Source of the DNA: Oscillospiraceae bacterium
GTDB taxonomy: Bacteria > Bacillota > Clostridia > Oscillospirales > Oscillospiraceae
NCBI GenBank assembly: GCA_022804995.1
Contig: JAAWUC010000012.1
Span: forward strand, 1-32,501
DNA length: 32,501 nt
Direction: 5' to 3'
In this document: in pieces, positions 7,061-14,244 of the stretch
How positions within the stretch are numbered: the stretch's first letter is position 1
Layout: each line of letters opens with the position of its first letter
Notes under the pieces: model-generated
The model's input: only the letters and a program-made list of their open reading frames with translations
Databases searched by the model: none
What the model was told of the DNA's origin: nothing
Made by a program: the position numbers and the translations under genes

Positions 7061-8164
7061 TTACCACTTGCTCAAAATCTTTCCATACATCTGCCGCTTC
7101 TCCACATCATATCGCTGCACCAGCAGAATCACCGTGTCGCCCACCCGAAAATCCGAATCCTCATGCTGGTAGGAGTAGCTGCACATACAGACCGTCCCGT
7201 CCGGCAGATTGCAAAACACGCCGCCGCCGTACTTCCCAGCAATAATGGCCTGCCGTCTGCTTCCCACGGGATGGCGCAGTTCCGCCCCCTCGAAAGGGTT
7301 GGACTCTGTTTCTTTAACAGAGATCCGGAGTGCTTCCGTAGCGGCGTCATAGCTCTTCACAATGCAATCAAGCTCCTCGCCGGGGTGATAAGCGTTACGC
7401 AGATCGGGGATGGCCGTGTAGCGGAGTTCTCTTTGAGTCAGATTGATGTCATGACCATAGCACTCCACCAGACACCGCCTGGGCCCCACGGACAGCACCC
7501 GGCACCTAGCCCTTGCCCCCTCCCGGTGGAGGGCAGGACGGTGGGTGAAATAGTATCGCTGGGAGCGGGCCGCCATACGCCGGGAGGCCACTGCAAAGTC
7601 GCACTCCCGGTCCACCTTGATGATGATGAAGTCGATGGCCGCGCCCACCATGTTCCGGAGCACAAAGTCTGGCCGCTCCTGTCCGTCCTCCCACATTTCC
7701 GAGGCGGGGATGACGATCCGAACCCGGTAGGGTACTACTACAGCGCAGTAGATGGTCTGTCGCTCCACATCCCCAGTCTGGCGGTTCCGGACGCTGATAG
7801 ACAGCGGGTCCACGCCGATGATCTTTCCGGTGAGTGCGCTGCGGCCCCGGTAGAAGGCGTAGATGGAGTTCCACTCCTGGCGCTCCTCCGCTGTCAGGCC
7901 CCGGTCCAATTCGTTGAAGTTCAGATCAAAAAATGCCTGCCGGTCGCTTTTCTCTGGGGCGGGTGCAGGTGAGGGCTCTGCCTCCGGTTCCGGAGGCAGG
8001 GATTCCTCCACAGGCGGCACATCCGGCGGCATCTCTGCCGGAGGAAGCTCCACATCCATGATTTCCCCCTCGCCAGCGGCGGCATCCGTATTCTCCCCGG
8101 AAGCCTGCTCCAGAACAGCGCTCTGCTCCAGCTCCTCGGGTTCCATGAGTTTCTTTCTTGGCAT
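7061..8164 (-). CDS. S1 RNA-binding-domain protein of the conjugative element
   Basis: A 367-residue protein. The first 90 or so residues are acidic and Pro/Glu-rich (PEPEAEPSPAPAPEK) and probably disordered. The remainder looks like two or three OB-fold units; the clearest S1 motif spans about 270-315 (YHPGEELDCIVKSYD followed by ALRISVKETESNPF). S1-domain proteins of this size recur at the end of conjugation operons in Clostridia; their role is not established. ACAGGAGG precedes the ATG. It is the last gene of the minus-strand operon and ends right at the terminator hairpin. It probably binds nucleic acid in the cytoplasm (inference). Confidence 0.7.
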   Translation of the reverse strand: MPRKKLMEPEELEQSAVLEQASGENTDAAAGEGEIMDVELPPAEMPPDVPPVEESLPPEPEAEPSPAPAPEKSDRQAFFDLNFNELDRGLTAEERQEWNSIYAFYRGRSALTGKIIGVDPLSISVRNRQTGDVERQTIYCAVVVPYRVRIVIPASEMWEDGQERPDFVLRNMVGAAIDFIIIKVDRECDFAVASRRMAARSQRYYFTHRPALHREGARARCRVLSVGPRRCLVECYGHDINLTQRELRYTAIPDLRNAYHPGEELDCIVKSYDAATEALRISVKETESNPFEGAELRHPVGSRRQAIIAGKYGGGVFCNLPDGTVCMCSYSYQHEDSDFRVGDTVILLVQRYDVEKRQMYGKILSKW

Positions 8165-8201
8165 AAATTTTCCTCCTGTAAATGATTTATTTCACAGCTC
8201 G

Positions 8202-8720
8202 TCAGGAGCCGTAAAACCGGTGTGAGCCGTCCGGTTGCCGGGCGGCAAAGAAATGTTTGGGCGGCAGCGTTAGCCCCGGCGGCGCTGTACCACTGTCGGA
8301 AATCCATACAACCCGTCCGGGACCGGCCCTCGCCTGTGTATTGCTGTGCAGCGGATTAGACAGCGTAGCCACAGTGAACAGGCGGAGAGAACTGCCCTCC
8401 AGCGCAAAACGCAGGAGCTCCGGAGATGTTACAGCGGCAGAAAAATCCTGTAATTGGCCCTTCGCCAGCTCCAGCATCACATCCACCGCTTCCAGGCGGC
8501 GGTGATCTGACTGTGCGTCAGAAAGTCCTGCCAGGCCGCCATCCAGACGCATATCGCCGCATAGATTCCGCAGCTGCCGCAGCATGGCGTCCATGCGCTG
8601 GTCGGAGATGTCTATCTCCGGAAATCTTCCCTGCACCAGAGCCTGGAGCTGCTCTCGCCGGACATATCCCAGCTTCCGAAGCGCCTCCACGATGTACTTT
8701 TGCTGAACGGATAAAAGCAT
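8202..8720 (-). CDS. Conserved element protein, DUF5697-like
   Basis: A 172-residue soluble protein. The N-terminus (MLLSVQQKYIVEALRKLGYV, then RREQLQALVQGRF) looks like a winged-helix DNA-binding segment. The middle part (LELAKGQLQDFSAAVTSPEL) resembles the family I recall as DUF5697, small proteins found beside RepA-like genes in clostridial elements. The start at 8720 is preferred because AGGAGG ends 8 bases upstream, and this site overlaps the TGA stop of the RepA gene, so translation of the two is coupled. The biochemical function is unknown. Confidence 0.55.
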   Translation of the reverse strand: MLLSVQQKYIVEALRKLGYVRREQLQALVQGRFPEIDISDQRMDAMLRQLRNLCGDMRLDGGLAGLSDAQSDHRRLEAVDVMLELAKGQLQDFSAAVTSPELLRFALEGSSLRLFTVATLSNPLHSNTQARAGPGRVVWISDSGTAPPGLTLPPKHFFAARQPDGSHRFYGS

Positions 8721-8725
8721 TGACA

Positions 8726-9718
8726 TCACCTCCTGTCCGGCGGGGAGCGCAGGCTGTTGAGGTAGGGGTCCACCATCAGGTCGCTCTCACTCTCCGCAAT
8801 GCAGTTGAAAATCGTCGCCATGGTGTAAGCAGTGGAATTGCGGATAGGCCGGTCCAGGTTGGCGTGGAGCTTGCTTTCCGCCGTCCGGAGAATCATCCCG
8901 TCCAGAAGATGCAGCCGGGAGCGCACCCGGCTCTGGGGCAGCACGGCCCCACCGACTCGAAAGCTGTTGGAATAAAACAGGCGCTCAATAGCGTTTTCAA
9001 ACACCTTAGCTGTCTCCGGCTGGAAATGCGAAAGCTCACAGGCATCCAGAATGCCTATGAGCTCCTCCTCATCGTCCGCCTGCCTGTGGGGAACGGGCTG
9101 ACTGACTTCCATATCACTCAGTTCTTTTTGACTTGTATTATTATAACTTGGCCGCAGATTTTGAGGTTCTGGAACCGCGAATTCAGAGGTTCTTAAATCT
9201 CCGATTCTGCTGTTCTTGAGCGGCAGATCCCACGATTCTTGCGGAGGTATAAAAGAATCCGGCCTGTCAAGAACCACGGATTCTGCGGTTCTTGAACTGT
9301 GTTTTTCAGGTAAAAATGGTGTACAGGAATAGTCAGGATCATCCTCCGGCTGGACGCTGGCCAGATAGATCTGATTGGCATCGCCCCGGCCACAGCGTTT
9401 TTCCCAGACGAGCTCCAGCTCCACCAACTTTCGGAATGCCGCCGTGACCCGCTGCTCACAGACTCTCAATTCTCGTGCCAGCTCCTTACGGGGGAAAATA
9501 ACGAAGACCTCGCCACGGTCATTAACCCAGCCGTTCCTGCGGGATAACTGGAAGCGATTGAGGAGGAAGGTGTAGGTCACCTTGGCGTCCAGGCTCATGT
9601 CCGCATAGCGCGGGTCGGAGAACAGCCATCGAGGCATCTGCATGTGGTAGATGCTCTGCACATCCGTCTGCTTCATCAGGGCAAAAGGCGGGCGCTCTTT
9701 CATTTCTGCTGCCTTCAT
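8726..9718 (-). CDS. repA: RepA N-terminal-domain replication initiator-like protein
   Basis: A 330-residue protein. Residues about 15-125 match the RepA_N domain of Gram-positive plasmid and element initiators: MQMPRWLFSDPRYADMSLDA, KVTYTFLLNRFQLSRRNGW, then VFVIFPRKELARELRVCEQR. This is a winged-helix origin-binding domain. The C-terminal part (about 230-330) resembles the helical tail of these proteins. The start at 9718 is chosen because GGAGG lies 6 bases upstream; an ATG at 9799 would add residues unlike the family. Its presence suggests the element can replicate after transfer or exists partly as a plasmid. No iteron-like origin was recognised nearby, although such origins are often inside the gene itself. 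Confidence 0.8.
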   Translation of the reverse strand: MKAAEMKERPPFALMKQTDVQSIYHMQMPRWLFSDPRYADMSLDAKVTYTFLLNRFQLSRRNGWVNDRGEVFVIFPRKELARELRVCEQRVTAAFRKLVELELVWEKRCGRGDANQIYLASVQPEDDPDYSCTPFLPEKHSSRTAESVVLDRPDSFIPPQESWDLPLKNSRIGDLRTSEFAVPEPQNLRPSYNNTSQKELSDMEVSQPVPHRQADDEEELIGILDACELSHFQPETAKVFENAIERLFYSNSFRVGGAVLPQSRVRSRLHLLDGMILRTAESKLHANLDRPIRNSTAYTMATIFNCIAESESDLMVDPYLNSLRSPPDRR

Positions 9719-9762
9719 GGGAAACCTCCATATTCTGACCGCATACCGGTGGCCATTTCCGC

Positions 9763-9791
9763 TTGATATTCCGATAAAATTATGATAAAAT
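9763..9791 (+). promoter_or_regulatory. Sigma-A-type promoter of the toxin-antitoxin pair
   Basis: TTGATA (9763-9768), a 17-base spacer and TAAAAT (9786-9791) read toward the antitoxin ATG at 9823. The -10 area contains the direct repeat GATAAAAT twice (about 9773 and 9784), which could be the autoregulatory operator typical of such pairs. Confidence 0.65.
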
Positions 9792-9822
9792 ATAGTCATC
9801 TAAAAGAAAGGCGGGATACGAA

Positions 9823-10095
9823 ATGATGCAGATTCGGCCGGTTTCTGATTTGAGGAACAAATTCTCGGAGATAGAAGAAACGGTTTTGAAAAACGGCGAG
9901 CCGGTTTTCCTTACCAAAAACGGCTATGGCTCACTGGTCGTCCTCAGTCTGGAGCAGTACGCAGAGCTGACAGACGATCTAGAGCTTGCCTTGGATGAGG
10001 CAGATAAAGCCGCCAGTTTGTCCGATATGCGCTATTCCAGCAAAGAAGTGTTCAGCCGGGTGAGAGGACGTATCCATGATCGGAAAGCGTTATGA
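9823..10095 (+). CDS. Phd/YefM-family antitoxin
   Basis: A 90-residue protein whose first 50 residues match the prevent-host-death antitoxin fold: IRPVSDLRNKFSEIEETVL, then NGEPVFLTKNGYGSLVVLSL, followed by an acidic helical C-terminus that would wrap the toxin. The Phd/YefM N-terminal domain binds the operon promoter. The start is 9823 or 9826, with AAAGGCGGG upstream. The gene overlaps the toxin gene by 20 bases and lies on the opposite strand to the conjugation operon. It probably stabilises the element by addiction. Confidence 0.85.
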   Translation: MMQIRPVSDLRNKFSEIEETVLKNGEPVFLTKNGYGSLVVLSLEQYAELTDDLELALDEADKAASLSDMRYSSKEVFSRVRGRIHDRKAL

Positions 10096-10390
10096 GTTGC
10101 GGATTCTCCCGCTGTTTGAGGACGACCTCAATGAGATCGTAGACTACATCGCCTATCGCCTGCGAAACCCGGTTGCGGCGGAACGGCTGGTGGATGATGT
10201 AGAAGCGGCCATCGAGGAGCGGCGGAGCTGTGCGGAGGCTTTTGAGCCATATCCCTCATCCCGCAGACGGGAGCACCCGTATTACCGCATCCAAGTCCGC
10301 AATTTTACGGTTTTCTATGTGGTCATAGATGGGACAATGGAAGTCCGCAGGATACTCTACAGCCGGAGTGACATCAGGAAGAAGCTTTAA
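10076..10390 (+). CDS. RelE/ParE-family toxin
   Basis: A 104-residue basic protein. Residues LPLFEDDLNEIVDYIAYRL near the start and YYRIQVRNFTVFYVVIDGTM near the end match the RelE/ParE fold (helical hairpin then four-stranded sheet). The C-terminal VRRILYSRSDIRKKL is typical of the family. GAGAGG lies 7 bases before its ATG inside the antitoxin gene. RelE members cut ribosome-bound mRNA and ParE members poison gyrase; the sequence alone does not decide between them. It forms a type II pair with the upstream antitoxin. Confidence 0.85.
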   Translation: MIGKRYELRILPLFEDDLNEIVDYIAYRLRNPVAAERLVDDVEAAIEERRSCAEAFEPYPSSRRREHPYYRIQVRNFTVFYVVIDGTMEVRRILYSRSDIRKKL

Positions 10391-10407
10391 TGGACAGTCC
10401 GCCGGGA

Positions 10408-12444
10408 TCATCTCCCAGGCGGACTGCCTTCATCTTCTCCGCACACGCCGTCTATCGTGAATTCCACCATTCCAAGGTTTACGCTGTCGGATTGTGCCGC
10501 TGCCTCTACCTGATACTCCAAGTCCTCCGCCGGGTTGATCTCAGATGGAGGAGCCGCTGCCTCTTGCTGCTGGTTGGGGGAGGAAACTTCACCCTCCCGC
10601 TGCTTCCATTTCGGCACGTAATCTATAACCCGGCAGGTCTTGAGCTTCCCGTAATCCGGAAACTCCTCCGGAGTCAGCTTGTAGAACAGCGCCGGCTTAC
10701 GCCCCTGAAACAGGGCGATGCACTTCCGGCGATCCAGCCGCAGGATCTCATCCGGCAGCATGAGGTCCCGCTGGGCATTGCTGCGGGTCTGAGAGTAGGG
10801 CCGAGTGCTGGTGTAGACCGGAGAGAACAGAGGCACGAGGGGCATCTGGTTGTTGGTAACGGAGATTGTCACCTTGCCGCACTTTTCCGAGATGTACTTG
10901 GCTGAAGTCAGATCGTTGCATCCCATGTAAAGGGTTTGGTCAAAGGTTGCCAGCTGGTTTTCCCACTCCTTTCCCGGATACTTTTCCTGCCACTGGGACA
11001 GGCTCTGCACCACGATCTGGCAGCTCATGTTGAAGCCCCGGATGCTGTTGTGGGCGTCGGCGATGCCATCCATGTAGCCGATGTTGCAGTATTCATCCAG
11101 ACAGAAGTTGACCAGCACCGGCAGACGGCCATTTTTGCCGTGGAGCCGGGCGTAGTCGGAGAGACGGGGAAGCGCCAGGGAGAAGAACAGGGAACTGAGG
11201 AACCGGTAGGCGCTGTCCTGGGCGGAGATAATGACGAAGTAGGCGCAGGGCTTCTGTCCGGGCAGCAGCAAATCCACATCATGGTTCCGGGTGATGGCAT
11301 CCACCAAGTTGTTCTGGAAGATGGCCAGCCGGTTGCCCAGACCGATGGCGATATTGCCCCACAGGTTTTCTCGGGCCTTCAGAAACAGACCGTGGTGGCC
11401 CTTGGCTGGATGCTCCGGCGGCAGCTCAGCCAGGGTGCGGTTGATCTCCTGGATGCTCTTGTTCGCCATGATCTGGTAGACGTCTCCAAGCCCCCGCTGT
11501 TCTATGGGCAGCAGGTTTCCGTTGGCATCCTTCAGATTGCAGACGTAGTGGATGAGGGCCATGAGCAGGTTCAGCTCCGCGCGGCTCCAGAAGTCGTCCG
11601 CTTCCTTCGGGCCGGAGGTGTTCTTGATGATGGTGTTGGCCACCGTCTGCACCAAATGGGTCTCCTTCTCCAAGGAGTACAGGCAGTTCCAGCCGTCCGA
11701 GTGGGCCATATCCAGAAAGTTGACTGCCTTGACGTAGTGGCCCTTTTCCCGGAAGTACGGCGAAAGTTTTTCAAAGAGCTCCCCCTTGGGATCTGTGACA
11801 AATACGGACTCGCCCCGCCGGGCGCAGCCCATGAGGAACGGGATAATAAATCCTCTGGATTTCCCGCTGCCGGGTGCGCCGATGCAGAGGAGGTTGTTGT
11901 TGTCTCCGGGGATCATCCGGTGGGCGGCATAGACGGCGTATTTGTCCGGGTCGTCCTTGCGGACCTTGTGTTTGCCTAGCATCATACCCTGGACCTTCCC
12001 GACCTCCCCCAGCTCCAGAAACTCCTCCATCTCCTTCTTTGTGAGGAATCCGGAGGAACCGTGGGTAGCGTCCGGGAGGATGTCAAAGCCCCGGGGGTCG
12101 TGGGTGTACTTGTAGCCGGAGAACCAAATGTACCCCTTTTTCGTAATGAGGCAGACCAGCAGCACGATCACAGCGGTGACACCCAGGCCAAAGGGCGTGA
12201 ACACCACGAACCAGTTTTTGAAGGGGTTGACCACCCAAATGCTGGGGATCTCCTGCCCGGGGAGGTGGAAGGTGGCCTGCCGGCCCAGCTCCAGGGAATT
12301 CAGGAGCATCCCGTAGAAGTACCAGGCCACCAGCCCCAGCGGAATATAAAATGGGAATTTCGCTTTATGGCGCTCATACCATGCGCCGCACTCTTTCTCA
12401 ACGAGATCCTCCAGCTTTTCCACGGCTTTGGAAGGGCGGAGCAT
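10408..12444 (-). CDS. virD4: VirD4-like type IV coupling ATPase (CD1115-like)
   Basis: A 678-residue protein. Two membrane helices (about 31-50 and 80-101) are followed by a cytoplasmic TraG/VirD4 ATPase domain. The Walker A motif GAPGSGKS is at residues 189-196; a Walker B-like strand (PVLVNFCLDEYCNIG) is near 430. The C-terminal end is Pro/Gln/Glu-rich. Known members link the relaxosome to the secretion channel and energise DNA transfer. An ATG at 12453 sits directly against the AAAGGAG site, so the ATG at 12444, nine bases from it, is the more likely start. The gene begins inside the 3' end of the upstream winged-helix gene (47-base overlap), indicating coupling. It ends 18 bases from the toxin gene's end, with which it converges. 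Confidence 0.9.
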   Translation of the reverse strand: MLRPSKAVEKLEDLVEKECGAWYERHKAKFPFYIPLGLVAWYFYGMLLNSLELGRQATFHLPGQEIPSIWVVNPFKNWFVVFTPFGLGVTAVIVLLVCLITKKGYIWFSGYKYTHDPRGFDILPDATHGSSGFLTKKEMEEFLELGEVGKVQGMMLGKHKVRKDDPDKYAVYAAHRMIPGDNNNLLCIGAPGSGKSRGFIIPFLMGCARRGESVFVTDPKGELFEKLSPYFREKGHYVKAVNFLDMAHSDGWNCLYSLEKETHLVQTVANTIIKNTSGPKEADDFWSRAELNLLMALIHYVCNLKDANGNLLPIEQRGLGDVYQIMANKSIQEINRTLAELPPEHPAKGHHGLFLKARENLWGNIAIGLGNRLAIFQNNLVDAITRNHDVDLLLPGQKPCAYFVIISAQDSAYRFLSSLFFSLALPRLSDYARLHGKNGRLPVLVNFCLDEYCNIGYMDGIADAHNSIRGFNMSCQIVVQSLSQWQEKYPGKEWENQLATFDQTLYMGCNDLTSAKYISEKCGKVTISVTNNQMPLVPLFSPVYTSTRPYSQTRSNAQRDLMLPDEILRLDRRKCIALFQGRKPALFYKLTPEEFPDYGKLKTCRVIDYVPKWKQREGEVSSPNQQQEAAAPPSEINPAEDLEYQVEAAAQSDSVNLGMVEFTIDGVCGEDEGSPPGR

Positions 12445-13516
12445 CGACAACATCTCCTTTCGGGGTTATGAATTGTGTGCGCGGGGGAGTATAGGGAACC
12501 GGCGGCCTGTCGGTCACTTCCGAGATAGCCTCATCGGTGAGGACAAACACCCTGGCGAGGCCGGTATCCCGGTATCGGGGGAACAGCACCGTTTCCGCCT
12601 GCCCCCGCAGGGCGGCAACAGCGATCTGATTTATTTCCTGCTCGTGGGCCGCTCGGATGGCGGCGTCAACGCGCCGCAGATCCATATCCGCGGCCATAAC
12701 AAAGGGCAGGCCCTGGAAAAGAGCGTCCCAGGCGGGAACATCTTTAGGCGGAGGCTGGTACTGGTTCTTCAGCGCGGCTTGGGTTAGTTTTTTTCGGTAA
12801 TCCGGCGCTGACATAATCTGCAGCTGCACCGCGCCGGTATCATCACAGGAGAGAAGATGCACCGGGAGCTGTAAGCAGCGGTAGGCGTCGCCGTAAAGGA
12901 TCAGCTTTGTATGGAGCTTGCTGGTCTGCTCCAGCTCAGTGAGAATATCCGTGTAACTCTCCCCGGCAAAGATAAACGCCCGCCGGGCATTCCGGAAGCG
13001 GGCGGTCTGGTTGGTGAAAGCGGTCAGCTCATCCGTGAGGGCTATTTTGCCGATGCCAGGGCAGACGTAGTGGACTGCGTAAAGCGTATTGCCCAGGTTA
13101 GCAATGGCGGCAATACGGGTACTCCCCCAGGGATTAGAACCTCGACTGCGGGAGACGGCGGAGAGGAATAGAGAGGGGGATGCCATCATACTTCCTGTTT
13201 CGGTTGTAAAAATGTCAACGTTCCCCCGGTATGCAGTCAGTGCCATCCGGCTCAGGCGGATGCGTCGCTGAATGGCATCCCCGTGATATGATTGTGTCAG
13301 CTGGGGAAGTCTGCCCTCAAAGATATCCCGCAAAAGTGCTCGGCCATTAGTGGAAAGCGTGAGGGCACCACTTCCCCGATGTCGGCGAACCAGCCCCAGA
13401 AAAATCAGATATTTCCGCTCAGTCGAGGTTGAAACGACATTCAGGTCCTCCGGCTGAATATATTGACACCAACACAGTAGGCGAAGCGCGTCAATGTCAC
13501 GTTGGCTGAAAATCAT
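12398..13516 (-). CDS. Winged-helix protein of the transfer region (replication-relaxation-like)
   Basis: A 372-residue soluble protein. Residues about 1-70 look like a winged-helix DNA-binding domain (FSQRDIDALRLLCWCQYIQP; YLIFLGLVRRHRGSG). Residues about 140-260 have alternating strands and helices (TLYAVHYVCPGIGKIAL; HTKLILYGDAYRCLQLPVHL). This two-part design resembles proteins annotated as replication-relaxation, but I cannot confirm the family. The gene follows a 164-base gap with two strong inverted repeats and overlaps the coupling ATPase gene by 47 bases. A plausible role is binding DNA near the transfer origin or helping the coupling protein; this is inference from the fold and position. 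Confidence 0.55.
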   Translation of the reverse strand: MIFSQRDIDALRLLCWCQYIQPEDLNVVSTSTERKYLIFLGLVRRHRGSGALTLSTNGRALLRDIFEGRLPQLTQSYHGDAIQRRIRLSRMALTAYRGNVDIFTTETGSMMASPSLFLSAVSRSRGSNPWGSTRIAAIANLGNTLYAVHYVCPGIGKIALTDELTAFTNQTARFRNARRAFIFAGESYTDILTELEQTSKLHTKLILYGDAYRCLQLPVHLLSCDDTGAVQLQIMSAPDYRKKLTQAALKNQYQPPPKDVPAWDALFQGLPFVMAADMDLRRVDAAIRAAHEQEINQIAVAALRGQAETVLFPRYRDTGLARVFVLTDEAISEVTDRPPVPYTPPRTQFITPKGDVVDAPPFQSRGKAGGSR

Positions 13517-13547
13517 GCACTCCCCCCTCTATCCCACCATTCCTGCG

Positions 13548-13599
13548 AACGCCGAAACCGCCCTTGCGCCGCTGCCGGCGCAAGAACGATTTCGGCGTT
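13548..13599. repeat. Inverted repeat 1 in the 164-base transfer-region gap
   Basis: Outer arms of 10 bp (AACGCCGAAA / TTTCGGCGTT, 13548-13557 and 13590-13599) and inner arms of 9 bp (CTTGCGCCG / CGGCGCAAG, 13563-13571 and 13576-13584) are separated by a symmetric 5-base internal bulge, with a 4-base loop. There is no T-run after it on the minus strand. Confidence 0.6.
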
Positions 13600-13607
13600 T
13601 CTGCCGT

Positions 13608-13643
13608 CTCTATGCGGGGTCAATCGGTTGCCCCCGCATAGAG
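13608..13643. repeat. Inverted repeat 2 in the 164-base transfer-region gap
   Basis: Perfect 12-bp arms (CTCTATGCGGGG at 13608-13619 and CCCCGCATAGAG at 13632-13643) with a 12-base loop. On the plus strand it is followed by a T-rich stretch (ATTTTATTTTT), but no plus-strand gene ends here. Together with repeat 1 it fills the non-coding gap and could be part of a nick region, an operator, or an RNA processing or attenuation site. Confidence 0.6.
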
Positions 13644-13680
13644 GACAGATTTTATTTTTCGGCGGTTAGATATACTTTTA

Positions 13681-14244
13681 TCAAAGGTGCTGCGGCGCAA
13701 GGGCTAAAGTGTATTGGTCGTCATCCGGGATGAGCCTGCCCTTGATGGCGTTGGAGATGGCCTTGTACCCTTTGTTGTCCTGGTCAAAGATGTGCCGCCC
13801 GTCGATGCCGCAGTGTTCATCAATCACCAGCATCGCCTGATTGAAATGGGGCAGCTCGCTCCCTCCGCTCTCGTACTCATCCAGCAGCCGCCGGATGGTA
13901 TCGCTCAGCCACTCCGGTGTCTGGTAGCGACAGTGGGGCAGGAGCGTATTCAGCTGGATGTGCAGCCAGCCATAGCCAAACTGCTCCACATACCCGGCAG
14001 TCTCCATCCGGGGAGCGGCGGGCCTGCTGCCATAGCCGCCTGCGCCCGGAGAATGCTTTTCACAAAGCCGCCGCAGCTCCAGCGTGGTCCGCTCAAATTG
14101 CGCCGCAGTTTGCTCCAGTGTCCGTTGCAGCTTCGCCGGGTCCGGCTGTCCGCTGCCGGCCAGCGCCGCGACCTCGCCAGTTCTCTGAAAGGCGCAGCTG
14201 ACCAGCTCCTGTATCCGGGCTATGTCCTGTTTCAGACTGTTCAT
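13681..14244 (-). CDS. Conserved small element protein (possibly DUF6100)
   Basis: A 187-residue soluble protein. The N-terminal half is helical (MNSLKQDIARIQELVSCAFQ; LEQTAAQFERTTLELRRLCE) and may form a coiled coil. The C-terminal half has a conserved-looking stretch (YGWLHIQLNTLLPHCRYQTP; FNQAMLVIDEHCGIDGRHIF, then DQDNKGYKAISN). It resembles proteins I recall as DUF6100 beside VirB4 genes in clostridial elements; the family name is tentative. Its ATGA overlaps the VirB4 stop, so the two are translationally coupled. It is the last gene before the two inverted repeats. Confidence 0.55.
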   Translation of the reverse strand: MNSLKQDIARIQELVSCAFQRTGEVAALAGSGQPDPAKLQRTLEQTAAQFERTTLELRRLCEKHSPGAGGYGSRPAAPRMETAGYVEQFGYGWLHIQLNTLLPHCRYQTPEWLSDTIRRLLDEYESGGSELPHFNQAMLVIDEHCGIDGRHIFDQDNKGYKAISNAIKGRLIPDDDQYTLALAPQHL

